Positions 7,866-16,934 of a stretch of DNA of 64,000 nucleotides are shown in pieces. The stretch covers positions 1 to 64,000 of the forward strand of contig CAXBJB010000007.1 of assembly GCA_963976055.1 (NCBI GenBank), read 5' to 3'. How positions within the stretch are numbered: position 1 is the first letter of the stretch; the number at the start of each line of letters is the position of its first letter. The position numbers and the translations under genes were made by a program. The notes under the pieces are model-generated. The model worked only from the letters and a program-made list of their open reading frames with translations. It had not been told where the DNA came from and searched no databases. Source of the stretch: UBA1479 sp963976055 (GTDB taxonomy: Bacteria > Pseudomonadota > Alphaproteobacteria > Rhodospirillales > Casp-alpha2).

Positions 7866-10733
7866 CTATTCGGCGGCGTCCTCGTAGGCCTCCAGCGGCG
7901 GGCAGGTGCAGACCACGTGGCGGTCGCCATACACGTTATCGACGCGGCCCACGGGCGACCAGTACTTGCCGTGATAAAGCCCCGGTACGGGGAACGCCGC
8001 CTGTTCGCGGCTGTAGGCATGGGCCCAGGCATCGGCCGTCACCGTGTCCACCGTATGGGGCGCGTTGACCAGCGGATTGTCATCGGCGGGCCAGTCGCCG
8101 GCGCCGACCTTTTTCGCTTCCTCGGCGATGGCGATCATGGCCTCGACGAAACGGTCGAGTTCCTCCTTCGGCTCGGACTCGGTCGGCTCCACCATCAGCG
8201 TCCCGGCCACGGGCCAGGACATGGTCGGTGCGTGGAAGCCGTAATCGATCAGCCGCTTGGCGATGTCGTCCACGGTGACCCCAAAGTCGTCCTTGAGCGG
8301 CCGGGTGTCGATGATGCATTCATGGGCGACCAGGCCGTTCTTGCCGGTGTATAGGCAGTCGTAATATCCGGCCAGGCGCTTGGCCACGTAGTTGGCGTTG
8401 AGGATCGCGACCTGGGTCGCCCGCATCAGGCCTTCACCCCCCATCATGGCGATATAGGCCCAGGAAATCGGCAGGATCGAGGCCGATCCCCAAGGGGCGG
8501 CCGAGACCGCGCCCACGGTTTCCGCGCCGCCCGCCGCCGGGACCACGGGGTTTCCCGGCAGGTACGGGGCGAGGTGCTTCTTGATGCCGATGGGGCCGAC
8601 GCCGGGTCCGCCGCCGCCGTGGGGGATGCAGAAGGTCTTGTGTAAATTCATATGCGCGACGTCGGGCCCGAACGTGCCCGGCCGGCACAGGCCGACCATG
8701 GCCTGCAGGTTGGCGCCGTCCATGTAGACCTGGCCGCCGGCGGCGTGGATGACGTCGCAGATTTCCTCGATTGCTTCCTCGAACACGCCGTGGGTCGAAG
8801 GATAGGTGACCATCAGGGCCGCCAGGGCGTCCTTATGAGCCTCGGTCTTGGCCTTCAGGTCGGCGACGTCCACGTTGCCGTCATCGTCGCAGGCCACGAC
8901 CACCACCTTCATCCCCGCCATAACGGCGGAGGCCGGATTGGTGCCATGGGCGCTTGACGGGATCAGGCAGACGTCGCGCCCCAAATCGCCGCGCGCCAGA
9001 TGATAGGCCCGGATGACCAGCAGGCCCGCGTATTCCCCCTGGCTGCCCGCGTTGGGCTGCAGGGACACGGCGTCGAAACCCGTGATCTCGCACAGCATGT
9101 GTTCCAGATCGTCGATCATTTCCTTGTAGCCCTGAACCTGATCGGCGGGGGCGAAGGGGTGGATTTGGCCGAACTCGGGCCAGGTGATGGGGATCATCTC
9201 GGCCGCGGCGTTCAGCTTCATGGTGCAGGAACCAAGCGGGATCATGGCCCGGTTCAGGGCCAGGTCCTTGCCTTCCAGCTTCCGCAGATAACGCATCATC
9301 GCCGTTTCCGAGCGATGGCCGTGGAACACGGGATGTGTCAGGAAATCCGTGGTGCGGGCGAGACCCCGGGGAATACCGCCGGGGGCGTTCAGGTCGATGT
9401 TGGCATCCGTCACGCCGAAGGCGGCGAACACTTCCTGGATGTCCGCCTCGTCCGTCGTCTCATCCAGCGCCATGCCGACCCGGCCGTCGCCGAAGTCGCG
9501 CAGGTTGATGGCCTTGGCCCGGGCCGCCGCGATCACCATGTCAGCCTTGCCCTTGTCGCCCAGATCGGCGGTCAGGGTGTCGAAGAAGGTGTCGTTGACG
9601 AGCGTTACACCGCCCGCCTTCAGTCCGGCCGCCAGGGCCGCCGTCAATTGATGGACGCGCTTGGCGATGCGGGTCAGGCCCTCGGGCCCATGGTAGACCG
9701 CGTACATGCCGGCGATATTGGCCAACAGAACCTGCGCCGTGCAGATGTTGGAGGTCGCCTTCTCGCGGCGGATGTGCTGCTCGCGGGTTTGCAGCGCCAT
9801 GCGGTAGGCGGGCTTGCCTCGGCTGTCGATGGACACGCCGATCAGGCGTCCGGGCAGGGTGCGCTTGAAGGCGTCCTTGGCCGCCATGAAGGCCGCGTGC
9901 GGGCCGCCGAAGCCCATGGGCACGCCGAATCGCTGGGCCGAGCCGACGACGATGTCGGCGCCCCATTCGCCGGGCGGTGCCAGCAGCACCAGCGACAGCA
10001 GGTCCGCCGCCACGGTGACCAGGGCGCCTGCGTCGTGGGCCTGCGCCGTCAGGGCGCGGAAATCGCGGATCGAGCCGTCCGTCGCCGGATATTGCAGAAT
10101 CAGGCCGTAGATGTCGTCACCCAGGCCGGCGAGGTCGGCAAACGGATCGCCGACCGTGACCGGAATGCCGAGGGGTGCGGCCCGCGTCTCGATCACCGCG
10201 ATGGTCTGCGGATGGCAGCCGGCGTCAACGAACAGGGTCTCGCCCTTGGCCTTGCCGACCCGGCGCATCAGGGTCATGGCCTCGGCCGCCGCCGTACCTT
10301 CGTCCAACAGCGACGCGTTGGCCAACTCCATGCCCGTCAGGTCGATGATGGTCTGCTGATAGTTCATCAGGGCTTCCATGCGGCCCTGGCTGATTTCCGC
10401 CTGATAGGGGGTATAGGCCGTGTACCAGCCCGGATTCTCCAGCACGTTGCGCAGGATCACCGGCGGCGTGATGCAGTTGGAATAACCCATGCCGATCATG
10501 GTCTTGGCGATCACGTTGCGGTCGGCCATGGCGCGCAGACGGGCCAACGCCTGGGCCTCGGACATGGGGGCCGCCGCATAGCCGCCCGGCTTCAGGATCG
10601 ACGGCGGCACCGTTTTCGCGGTCAGGTCGTCCAGGGTGGCGAGCCCCAGGGTCTTGAGCATGTCGTCGATCTCACCCGGGCGGGGCCCGATGTGACGGTC
10701 GGCGAAGCTGTCGCCCGATTGCGATGCGGCCAT
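7866..10733 (-). CDS. gcvP: Glycine dehydrogenase (decarboxylating), P protein
   Basis: A 955-residue P protein, the size of the one-chain enzyme. It decarboxylates glycine with pyridoxal phosphate and passes the aminomethyl group to lipoyl-GcvH, in the glycine cleavage system. Two homologous halves are present; the C-terminal half carries the PLP lysine Lys699 in NLHKTF followed by the glycine-rich IPHGGGGPGVGP loop. The N-terminal half starts with the FADRHIGP motif. ATG 10733 has AAGGTAAGGAA upstream. It is last in gcvT-gcvH-gcvP, 29 bases after gcvH, and should be controlled by the glycine riboswitch at 12394-12595. Confidence 0.98.
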   Translation of the reverse strand: MAASQSGDSFADRHIGPRPGEIDDMLKTLGLATLDDLTAKTVPPSILKPGGYAAAPMSEAQALARLRAMADRNVIAKTMIGMGYSNCITPPVILRNVLENPGWYTAYTPYQAEISQGRMEALMNYQQTIIDLTGMELANASLLDEGTAAAEAMTLMRRVGKAKGETLFVDAGCHPQTIAVIETRAAPLGIPVTVGDPFADLAGLGDDIYGLILQYPATDGSIRDFRALTAQAHDAGALVTVAADLLSLVLLAPPGEWGADIVVGSAQRFGVPMGFGGPHAAFMAAKDAFKRTLPGRLIGVSIDSRGKPAYRMALQTREQHIRREKATSNICTAQVLLANIAGMYAVYHGPEGLTRIAKRVHQLTAALAAGLKAGGVTLVNDTFFDTLTADLGDKGKADMVIAAARAKAINLRDFGDGRVGMALDETTDEADIQEVFAAFGVTDANIDLNAPGGIPRGLARTTDFLTHPVFHGHRSETAMMRYLRKLEGKDLALNRAMIPLGSCTMKLNAAAEMIPITWPEFGQIHPFAPADQVQGYKEMIDDLEHMLCEITGFDAVSLQPNAGSQGEYAGLLVIRAYHLARGDLGRDVCLIPSSAHGTNPASAVMAGMKVVVVACDDDGNVDVADLKAKTEAHKDALAALMVTYPSTHGVFEEAIEEICDVIHAAGGQVYMDGANLQAMVGLCRPGTFGPDVAHMNLHKTFCIPHGGGGPGVGPIGIKKHLAPYLPGNPVVPAAGGAETVGAVSAAPWGSASILPISWAYIAMMGGEGLMRATQVAILNANYVAKRLAGYYDCLYTGKNGLVAHECIIDTRPLKDDFGVTVDDIAKRLIDYGFHAPTMSWPVAGTLMVEPTESEPKEELDRFVEAMIAIAEEAKKVGAGDWPADDNPLVNAPHTVDTVTADAWAHAYSREQAAFPVPGLYHGKYWSPVGRVDNVYGDRHVVCTCPPLEAYEDAAE

Positions 10734-10762
10734 GTGTGCGGTTCCTTACCTTGGTTCGGGGG

Positions 10763-11137
10763 TCAGTCCAGATCGACCAGCAGGGCGCGGTAGGCCGCGT
10801 CGTCCAGCATGTCGTCGATCTGCGACAGGTCGTCCGGCTTCATCTTGAAGAACCAGCCGGCGCCTTCCGGATCGGAATTGACCAGTGACGGGTCGTCGGC
10901 CAGGGCCTGGTTGCCCTCGACGATCTCGCCGGTGAGGGGGGCGTAGACTTCGCTCGCCGCCTTGACGGATTCGACCACGGCGGCCTCGGCCCCGGCGTCG
11001 AAACGGGCACCGGCCTCGGGCACCTCGACGAACACGACGTCGCCCAACTGTTCCTGGGCGTAATTGGTGATGCCGATGGTGGCGACGCCGCCGTCCAGAC
11101 GGACCCATTCGTGGTCCTTGGTGTACTTCACGGTCAT
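10763..11137 (-). CDS. gcvH: Glycine cleavage system H protein
   Basis: A 124-residue lipoyl carrier of the glycine cleavage system, shuttling the aminomethyl group between GcvP, GcvT and lipoamide dehydrogenase. The lipoylated lysine is Lys59 in VVESVKAASE, in the usual beta-hairpin context. It begins with the family's typical KYTKDHEWVR segment. An AGGGAG ribosome site precedes the ATG at 11137. It lies 53 bases after gcvT and 29 before gcvP on the same strand. Confidence 0.98.
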   Translation of the reverse strand: MTVKYTKDHEWVRLDGGVATIGITNYAQEQLGDVVFVEVPEAGARFDAGAEAAVVESVKAASEVYAPLTGEIVEGNQALADDPSLVNSDPEGAGWFFKMKPDDLSQIDDMLDDAAYRALLVDLD

Positions 11138-11190
11138 GCCGGTCTCCCTGCCTAGAGTGTTCGGTTGTTGGTTGCTGTGTTGTTGGTCGG

Positions 11191-12300
11191 TCAGTTCTTG
11201 ACGTAGTTCTGTTTGACGAAGGGCGGTTTAACGACCTCCGCCGGTTGCGCCTTGCCGCGCACCATCAGGTTGACCCGGGTGCCCGGCACCGCCAGTTCCG
11301 TGCGCAGGTATCCCATGGCGATGGGGCCGTCGACGGTGGGGCTGAACCCGCCCGAGGTCACGGTCCCGGCGGCGGTGCCGTCCAAATCCTGAATTTCCGT
11401 ACCGGCGCGGGCGGGGGCCCGGCCCTCCGGCACCAAGCCGACGCGCTTACGCGCGGTGCCGTCCTTGATCTGGCCCAAGATCACATCGGCCCCGGGAAAG
11501 CCGCCTTCGGCCCGCCGGCGTTTGCCGATGGTCCAGCTGAGGGCGGCCTCGATGGGCGTGGTGGTTTCGTCGATGTCGTTGCCGTACAGGCAAAGCCCGG
11601 CCTCAAGCCGCAGGGAATCCCGTGCGCCCAGGCCGATCGGCATGACTTCATGTTCTGACAGCAGCAGACGGGCGAAGGTATCGGCATCCTTGTTGGGGAT
11701 CGATATCTCGTATCCGTCCTCGCCGGTATAGCCCGACCGGGTGATGAAGCAGGGCACGTCGTTGATGTGGACGGTCTGTCCCGTCAGGAACACCATGTGG
11801 CGCACGGCCGGTGCATATCGGGCCAGAACTTCGGCCGCCTTGGGGCCCTGCAGGGCGAGCAGCGCATGATCCTCAATGATCTCGAGCCTGGCGTCCGGCA
11901 GCTTGGCCCGCATATGGGCGAAATCAGCGTCCTTGCAGGCGGCGTTGACCACGATATAGAGCGAATCGCCGCAATGGGTGACCATCAGGTCGTCGAGGAT
12001 GCCGCCCGCGTCGTTGGTCAACAGGGTGTAGCGCATGTTGCCCGCCCCCAGCCCGACGATATCGCCCGGCACCAGGGTTTCCATGGCTTCCGCCGCTTTT
12101 GATCCCAGCAGGCGCGCCTGACCCATGTGGGAGACGTCGAACAGGCCCGCCTGGGAGCGCGTATGCAGATGTTCCTGCAGCACGCCGGCCTTGTACTGCA
12201 CAGGCATGGAATAGCCTGCGAAGGGCACCATCTTGGCACCGTACTCGCGGTGAAGCGCATCCAGCGGCGTGGTCTTCAGGGTTTTCGTATCGTCGGCCAA
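11191..12300 (-). CDS. gcvT: Glycine cleavage system T protein (aminomethyltransferase)
   Basis: A 369-residue tetrahydrofolate-dependent aminomethyltransferase, which releases ammonia from aminomethyl-GcvH and forms 5,10-methylenetetrahydrofolate. Typical motifs are MVPFAGYSMPVQY near residue 24, LFDVSHMGQ near 53 and TRSGYTGEDGYEI near 188. The start is TTG at 12300: GGGGAGG lies 6-7 bases upstream and no better start is nearby. It is the first gene of the operon, directly after the riboswitch expression platform. Confidence 0.96.
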   Translation of the reverse strand: MADDTKTLKTTPLDALHREYGAKMVPFAGYSMPVQYKAGVLQEHLHTRSQAGLFDVSHMGQARLLGSKAAEAMETLVPGDIVGLGAGNMRYTLLTNDAGGILDDLMVTHCGDSLYIVVNAACKDADFAHMRAKLPDARLEIIEDHALLALQGPKAAEVLARYAPAVRHMVFLTGQTVHINDVPCFITRSGYTGEDGYEISIPNKDADTFARLLLSEHEVMPIGLGARDSLRLEAGLCLYGNDIDETTTPIEAALSWTIGKRRRAEGGFPGADVILGQIKDGTARKRVGLVPEGRAPARAGTEIQDLDGTAAGTVTSGGFSPTVDGPIAMGYLRTELAVPGTRVNLMVRGKAQPAEVVKPPFVKQNYVKN

Positions 12301-12393
12301 TGGAGCCTCCCCGGGCTTGGTCCTAAGGCGCCGCCCGAAAAGACGAGACGGCGGGGTTCAACGGCGTTCCCACGGCAAAACCACCGTTTGAAC
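12301..12393 (-). promoter_or_regulatory. Expression platform of the glycine riboswitch
   Basis: On the minus strand GGCGUUC (12396-12390) can pair with GAACGCC (12369-12363). The same bases GUUCAA can instead pair with UUGAAC just downstream (12361-12356). The two stems share bases and exclude each other, as expected for a switch. Further on, CCGCC pairs with GGCGG around a U-rich loop, before the gcvT ribosome site GGGGAGG. There is no classical U-tract terminator, so control may act on translation. This is a hand fold, not a computed one. Confidence 0.5.
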
Positions 12394-12595
12394 GCCCCCT
12401 CTGTCTCGGAACCTGAAAGATTGATCGGCGAGATCGCTGCCGCCGACTTACATCTTCGGTGGGGCACGGCCATATCGATCGGCCAGCCTGCCCACTTTCC
12501 AGAGCCTCATCCTGCTGCGGTCCGGGTGCCTGAGAGTTTCCGGGGCGGTTGCTCCTTCGGCGCCGGCCATACATGGACCGGACTCTCCCACAGCG
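12394..12595 (-). ncRNA. Tandem glycine riboswitch
   Basis: Two glycine aptamers read on the minus strand upstream of gcvT. Aptamer 1 (about 12592-12520) has GGGAGAG paired with CUCUC, the conserved GCCGAAGGAGCAA, and CUCUCAGGCA. Aptamer 2 (about 12500-12395) has GGAAAG paired with CUUUC, ACCGAAGAUGUAAG, CUUUCAGGUUCCGAGACAGAGG. A short linker joins them. This is the known architecture that senses glycine and, in bacteria, turns on glycine cleavage genes when glycine is plentiful. The position directly ahead of gcvT-gcvH-gcvP fits. Confidence 0.93.
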
Positions 12596-12701
12596 ATCAA
12601 CTGAGGTTGTGGCCCCATTCTATCGACGGATGGGCCAAGGTCAACCGCGACCGCGGGGCAACCGGCGGAAGCAGGCATGGAGATGGGGTGAGAAACGGCG
12701 C

Positions 12702-13289
12702 CTACAGCCGCGGGCGGCGGTCCCGGCGGTTCATTTCCAACTGCTCGCGGGTGATCACCAGACCGACCAGGATGCGGTAGTTCTTGCCCGTCTGGCCGGC
12801 TTGAATCGGCAGAATCAGGGGCACGGGGGCGCTTGCGATCTCGCGCCGGCTTTCGTTCTCGGCGAAGGTCAGGTTGATGGTGAAGGCCTCGCGGTACAGC
12901 ACCTTGTTGGCGCGGTCGGTAACGGAAACGAAGAATTCGATGTCGGTCTTGCGGTCCTTGTTGGCGGGCCCGCGCACCGCCTCCATGTAGGTGGTGACGG
13001 CGACCTTCATGGTGCCCGCGTGGGTGCTGCGGTCAACGCTCGAATCGCAGACCAGGGAGACCCTGTTGACGATAATCTCGTTGTCGATGTCGATCAGGTC
13101 GCGGCCCGGGCCCGGCTGGTAGGTCAGGCGCCGCGACGCGTCGGCCACGATGTTCTGGGGCGGGCAGGCAAGCTGGACCTTGCCGGCAACGGTGTTCATC
13201 ACGCTGTCGCTCAGGCTGCTGCAGCCACCCAGGGCGAGGATGCTCAGCAGGACCGCGACGGCACCGATGGAGAAGCGGGGGAACGCCAC
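12702..13289 (-). CDS. Putative lipoprotein of unknown function
   Basis: A 195-residue protein with a lipoprotein signal peptide: a hydrophobic stretch then the lipobox ALGGC-SS, with the lipidated cysteine at about residue 23. The mature part is predicted to be beta-rich (repeated alternating strands such as MKVAVTTYMEAV, DIEFFVSVTD and YRILVGLVIT), resembling proteins called 'conserved lipoprotein' in related genomes. It starts with GTG at 13289. It lies between the riboswitch region and the peptidoglycan-binding protein, on the same strand as both. I do not recognise a function; an envelope location is inferred from the signal only. Confidence 0.75.
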   Translation of the reverse strand: MAFPRFSIGAVAVLLSILALGGCSSLSDSVMNTVAGKVQLACPPQNIVADASRRLTYQPGPGRDLIDIDNEIIVNRVSLVCDSSVDRSTHAGTMKVAVTTYMEAVRGPANKDRKTDIEFFVSVTDRANKVLYREAFTINLTFAENESRREIASAPVPLILPIQAGQTGKNYRILVGLVITREQLEMNRRDRRPRL

Positions 13290-13437
13290 GGGCTAGGACC
13301 TGCCGCTTATGCCGCAGGCGGCGCGGGAACGGACAGGGGCGCATTGAAGCTCGGGCATCGGGGGCTCCGTCTGATTGCTTGGTCGCGTGCCGACAGGTGG
13401 CCGGGGCGTGGGGGAATCTAATGGACCGGCGTCCAGG

Positions 13438-13473
13438 CGGCAAGCCCGCCCGCCCGGGCCGCGCGGGTTGCCG
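13438..13473 (-). terminator. GC-rich hairpin after the peptidoglycan-binding protein gene
   Basis: CGGCAAGCCCGC (13438-13449) pairs with GCGGGTTGCCG (13463-13473), with one bulged base. It lies 4 bases after the stop of the minus-strand gene at 13477. There is no U-tract, so it may be a Rho-independent stop of weak type, an RNA-stability hairpin, or chance in GC-rich DNA. Confidence 0.35.
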
Positions 13474-13476
13474 GTA

Positions 13477-15252
13477 TCAGGGCGAGTCCTTGGACATTTC
13501 ATCGGCCGTCGCCGCCGTTTTCGGCGTCACCAGATCGATCAGCGTTTGCGCCATCTTGGCCATGGCGCGGGCGCGGGCCCAGGAATTGTCGATTTTGCGG
13601 GCTTCGTCCATGGCACGCTGGAAGGCGACCCAGGCCGGGTCGCTTTCACCGGCCCGCGCGTGCAGGGTGGCGACGTCGCCGTGGATCCAGACGCGGCTGA
13701 TGATGCTGGGGATGGCGTCGGCGGCGGCGATGGCGCGGGCTTCGCTGACCCGGGCGTCCTCGGGCGCCATGCCGGCGCGCCGCTGTTGGGCGGAAATTTC
13801 GAACAAAGCCTGGCCGCGCAGGCGGGGATCGTTGATGCCTTCGGCGGCGTCGCGGGCGCGGACGAAGCGTTCGGCCAGCACGCCGGACGGCTGATCCTTG
13901 ATCCGCGCCATGTCGCTGAGGGCCAGGACCAGACGGCTGACGGCATAGGACCGGGCGAACGGCAGGCCGATCGCCTCGGCATCGGCGAAGGCTTCGTCCA
14001 TGACGGCGTCGGCGCCGGGCCGGTCACCGGCCCGCGCCATGGCCACCGCGATCTCGCCCAGGACCAGCACGCGATAGCGTTCGGCGTCGATGCCGTGTGC
14101 CAGGTCCATGGCCTTGTCCAGCCGCGCCGCGCGGATCGCCGATTGCGCCGCGGCGATCATCACCGTTTCCTTGTCGGAACGCTGGTCGACCGCGTCGACC
14201 ACGACAAGGGCGTCGTCCAGTCGGTCGAGATCGGCGAGTGCCCCCGCGACCTGGCGCCAGGCTGCGACTTTCTGGTGCGGCGGCACCTTATCCGTCACGG
14301 TGGCCCGCGCCAGATGCAGGGCTGCGTTGGCGGCGTCCCGGTCGCCGGCCCGGTAAAGCGTCACCGCGGCACGGGTGGCGAAGGTCACCTGATCGGACGG
14401 CGTCTTGATGTGGCGGGCCATGCTGTAGAGCAGCGCCGCCGTGTCCTGGGCGGCCTTGAAGTACCCGTGCCGGGCCTGGGTGTCGGCGATCACCGCCAGG
14501 GCCTCGATCTGGGTCCGCGATTCGGGAATGATCTCGGCGGCGGCCAGGGCCTCTTCCTCGCGGCCGGCGCGGGCTTGGGCCTGGGCGATGTCGCGCAGCG
14601 CGACCATGATCAGGCGCGGGTCCTGAATGCGCCGGGTGGTTTCCATGGCCTGCGTCATCAACCCGGCGCGGGCCTGGGCCGCGAGAATTTCGCCGAGCGC
14701 CCAATCGCGCAGGTCGCGCTTGGTCACGGCCTTCGCACTTTCGAAGGCTTCGGCCAACAGGCAGCGCACGGTCGGCTTGTCGAAACAGGGGGTGGGGTCT
14801 CGGGCCGCGTCGGCGGGCGGCACCGCGCCGTCGTCGATCAGGTCGCGGGTCGCCGGATGGGCCATCAGCGCCTTGCGGGCGTCGTCCATGGCCTTGCGAC
14901 GGGTGTTGTCCAGGTCCCGCAGCAGGCGGCTGACGCGCAGGCTGCGGTCGAGATGGTCGCGCAGCGCGTCGGTGATGCGGCCGGTGGCCTTGAGGCCCGC
15001 CTGCTGCTGATACAAGCGGATCGCCGATGTCAAATTCTGGTTCAGCTTGCCGTCGATGAACCCGGCATAGAGGCCCAGGGTGGCCAATGCCGTCTGCACC
15101 TGACGCACGGCGGCGATGTCCGGGGATTCGATTTCACCGCCCGGGGCAGGCCGGTCGGGGGCCTCGCGGGCGGCCTGCGCGGGCCAGACGGTTGCCGCCA
15201 GGGCCAAGCCCGCGAGAATCGCCGCTCCGATGATTGGCCGTGTTCGATACAT
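13477..15252 (-). CDS. Exported peptidoglycan-binding, helical-repeat protein
   Basis: A 591-residue exported protein. A signal peptide covers about residues 1-28 (ending AQA). Residues about 45-105 fit a PG_binding_1 domain (VQTALATLGLYAGFIDGKLN, then TSAIRLYQQQAGL). From about residue 150 to the end the protein is a long array of alpha-helical, TPR-like repeats of the kind ALxxIAxAQARAG, seen at least eight times. Such a combination suggests an envelope scaffold. No catalytic motif is visible. It starts at ATG 15252, divergent from thrB. Function unknown. Confidence 0.8.
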   Translation of the reverse strand: MYRTRPIIGAAILAGLALAATVWPAQAAREAPDRPAPGGEIESPDIAAVRQVQTALATLGLYAGFIDGKLNQNLTSAIRLYQQQAGLKATGRITDALRDHLDRSLRVSRLLRDLDNTRRKAMDDARKALMAHPATRDLIDDGAVPPADAARDPTPCFDKPTVRCLLAEAFESAKAVTKRDLRDWALGEILAAQARAGLMTQAMETTRRIQDPRLIMVALRDIAQAQARAGREEEALAAAEIIPESRTQIEALAVIADTQARHGYFKAAQDTAALLYSMARHIKTPSDQVTFATRAAVTLYRAGDRDAANAALHLARATVTDKVPPHQKVAAWRQVAGALADLDRLDDALVVVDAVDQRSDKETVMIAAAQSAIRAARLDKAMDLAHGIDAERYRVLVLGEIAVAMARAGDRPGADAVMDEAFADAEAIGLPFARSYAVSRLVLALSDMARIKDQPSGVLAERFVRARDAAEGINDPRLRGQALFEISAQQRRAGMAPEDARVSEARAIAAADAIPSIISRVWIHGDVATLHARAGESDPAWVAFQRAMDEARKIDNSWARARAMAKMAQTLIDLVTPKTAATADEMSKDSP

Positions 15253-15392
15253 GGCGGTCCGTTTAACCGTTGCGGTTGGCGCGATGCCAGCGGGTTGCTG
15301 GCGCCCCTTCGGGAATTGCTGTTTTATGGGCCCGCACCCAACAGACCGAACGCGTCGGCGTTCGCGGCCCGAAGCCTGAAGATATTACCGCC

Positions 15393-16361
15393 ATGGCTGT
15401 CTACACGGAAGTCTCTGACGAGGAACTGGTCGAATTTATGACCGCCTATGACCTGGGCGAGGTCGTCGCCTTCAAGGGCATCGCCGAGGGCATCGAGAAT
15501 TCCAACTTCCTTCTGACCATGTCGTCGGGGGCTTTCATTCTGACACTCTATGAAAAACGGGTCGATCCCCGCGACCTGCCGTTTTTCGTCGGCCTGCTCG
15601 ACCATCTGGCCGCCGGCGGCGTGGCCTGCCCGCTGCCTGTGCGGGCGCGGGATGGGGAGGCGCTGCGCGTCCTGTGCGGCCGCCCGGCGGCGATCGTCAC
15701 CTTCCTGCCCGGAATGTGGCCACGGCGGGTGACGCCCGATCATTGCGCCGGCGTCGGCCGGGCATTGGCGCAGATGCATCTGGCGGGCGCGGATTATAAA
15801 GGCACGCGGGAAAACGCGCTTAGCGTCGATGCCTGGCGGCCGCTTCTGAAAAGTGCCGGGGGCGGGGTCGACACCGTGCAGATGGGCCTGGGGGACAAGC
15901 TCAACCGCGATCTCGACGCCATCGAGGCGGCTTGGCCCAAGAACCTGCCGCGGGGCATCATCCATGCCGACCTGTTTCCCGACAACGTGTTCTTTCGCGG
16001 CACGGAACTGACCGGGCTGATCGATTTTTATTTCGCCTGCCGGGATTTCCTGGTCTACGACCTCGCGATCTGCCTCAACGCTTGGTGTTTCGAGGCCGAT
16101 TACAGCTTCAACGTGACCAAGGCGCGGCGCCTGGTCATGGAATACGCGCGGACCCGGCCGCTGGGCCCGGACGAGGTCCGGGCCCTGCCGCTGCTGGCCC
16201 GGGGGGCGGCCATGCGGTTCCTGGTGACCCGCCTGTACGACTGGCTGAACACCCCGCCGGGGGCCCTGGTGACGCCCAAGGACCCCCTGGAATACGTGGC
16301 CAAGCTGCGCTTTCACGAACAGGTGGCCAGCGCCGCCGAATATGGATTGGACGTGGACTGA
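15393..16361 (+). CDS. thrB: Homoserine kinase, type II
   Basis: A 322-residue homoserine kinase of the aminoglycoside-phosphotransferase fold (ThrB type II, as in Pseudomonas and alphaproteobacteria), which phosphorylates homoserine with ATP for threonine synthesis. The catalytic segment is IIHADLFPDNVFF (His near residue 191, Asp two residues on), followed by the metal-binding LIDFYFACRD. The N-terminal part has IENSNFLL. ATG 15393 begins the conserved MAVYTEVSDEEL; upstream frame is not conserved. It is followed directly by rnhA, a pairing common in this order. The partner thrC lies at 29657 on the other strand. Confidence 0.95.
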   Translation: MAVYTEVSDEELVEFMTAYDLGEVVAFKGIAEGIENSNFLLTMSSGAFILTLYEKRVDPRDLPFFVGLLDHLAAGGVACPLPVRARDGEALRVLCGRPAAIVTFLPGMWPRRVTPDHCAGVGRALAQMHLAGADYKGTRENALSVDAWRPLLKSAGGGVDTVQMGLGDKLNRDLDAIEAAWPKNLPRGIIHADLFPDNVFFRGTELTGLIDFYFACRDFLVYDLAICLNAWCFEADYSFNVTKARRLVMEYARTRPLGPDEVRALPLLARGAAMRFLVTRLYDWLNTPPGALVTPKDPLEYVAKLRFHEQVASAAEYGLDVD

Positions 16362-16365
16362 ATTG

Positions 16366-16824
16366 ATGACGGCATCGGAAGAAATGATCGAAATCTTCAC
16401 CGACGGGGCGTGCTCGGGCAACCCGGGGCCGGGTGGATGGGGTGTGCTGATGCGCTGGCGCGACCATGAGAAGGAACTGTTCGGCGGCGAGGCGCAGACC
16501 ACCAACAACCGCATGGAATTGATGGCGGCGATCCAGGGAATCGAGGCGGTCACCCGCCCGGCCCGCCTGCGCCTAGTCACCGACAGCACCTATGTGAAGG
16601 ACGGCATCACCAAGTGGATTCACGGCTGGAAACGCAACGGCTGGAAAACGGCGGCCAAGAAGCCCGTGAAGAACGAGGACCTGTGGCGCCGGCTGGACGC
16701 GGCGCTGGCGACCCACGACGTCGTCTGGCAATGGGTCAAGGGCCACGCCGGCCATGCGGAGAACGAGCGGGCGGACGAACTGGCCCGCCGCGGCATCTCG
16801 GACATCGCGGGGCGGGTCCGCTAG
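16366..16824 (+). CDS. rnhA: Ribonuclease HI
   Basis: A 152-residue ribonuclease HI that cuts the RNA strand of RNA-DNA hybrids. The catalytic carboxylates are visible: Asp13 in FTDGACSGNPG, Glu51 in NNRMEL, Asp73 in VTDSTYV, and the Asp in NERADELA; the catalytic histidine lies in WVKGHAGH. The start is ATG 16366, 5 bases after the thrB stop; ATG 16384 would give the length of the E. coli enzyme more closely and is the alternative. It is the second gene of the thrB-rnhA operon. Confidence 0.95.
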   Translation: MTASEEMIEIFTDGACSGNPGPGGWGVLMRWRDHEKELFGGEAQTTNNRMELMAAIQGIEAVTRPARLRLVTDSTYVKDGITKWIHGWKRNGWKTAAKKPVKNEDLWRRLDAALATHDVVWQWVKGHAGHAENERADELARRGISDIAGRVR

Positions 16825-16860
16825 ACCCCGCTGCCTACCGTCTTTATATCCGACGGCTTA

Positions 16861-16890
16861 TTGCGGCCTGCTATGTTGCAGTGCATTATA
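16861..16890 (+). promoter_or_regulatory. Possible phaZ promoter with a TGC/GCA motif
   Basis: TTGCGG (16861-16866) and CATTAT (16884-16889), 17 bases apart, could be a sigma-70 promoter. Between them TGTTGCAGTGCA (16874-16885) resembles the TGC/GCA-rich sites bound by PhaR, the repressor of PHA granule genes in other alphaproteobacteria. No phaR gene is in the window. Inference only. Confidence 0.3.
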
Positions 16891-16934
16891 CGGCTGCCGG
16901 ACGCGCCTTCTGCGCGCGGGAAAGGACACCATTC

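Noticed and set aside
9000..10793. 597-codon open frame antisense to gcvP
   Set aside because: The minus strand encodes a full, conserved GcvP. The antisense frame has a composition-biased His/Gly/Arg/Gln-rich translation typical of GC-rich shadows.
13375..15441. 688-codon plus-strand frame over the peptidoglycan-binding protein gene
   Set aside because: The minus-strand protein has a signal peptide, a PG-binding domain and helical repeats. The plus frame is a Gly/Arg/His-rich shadow.
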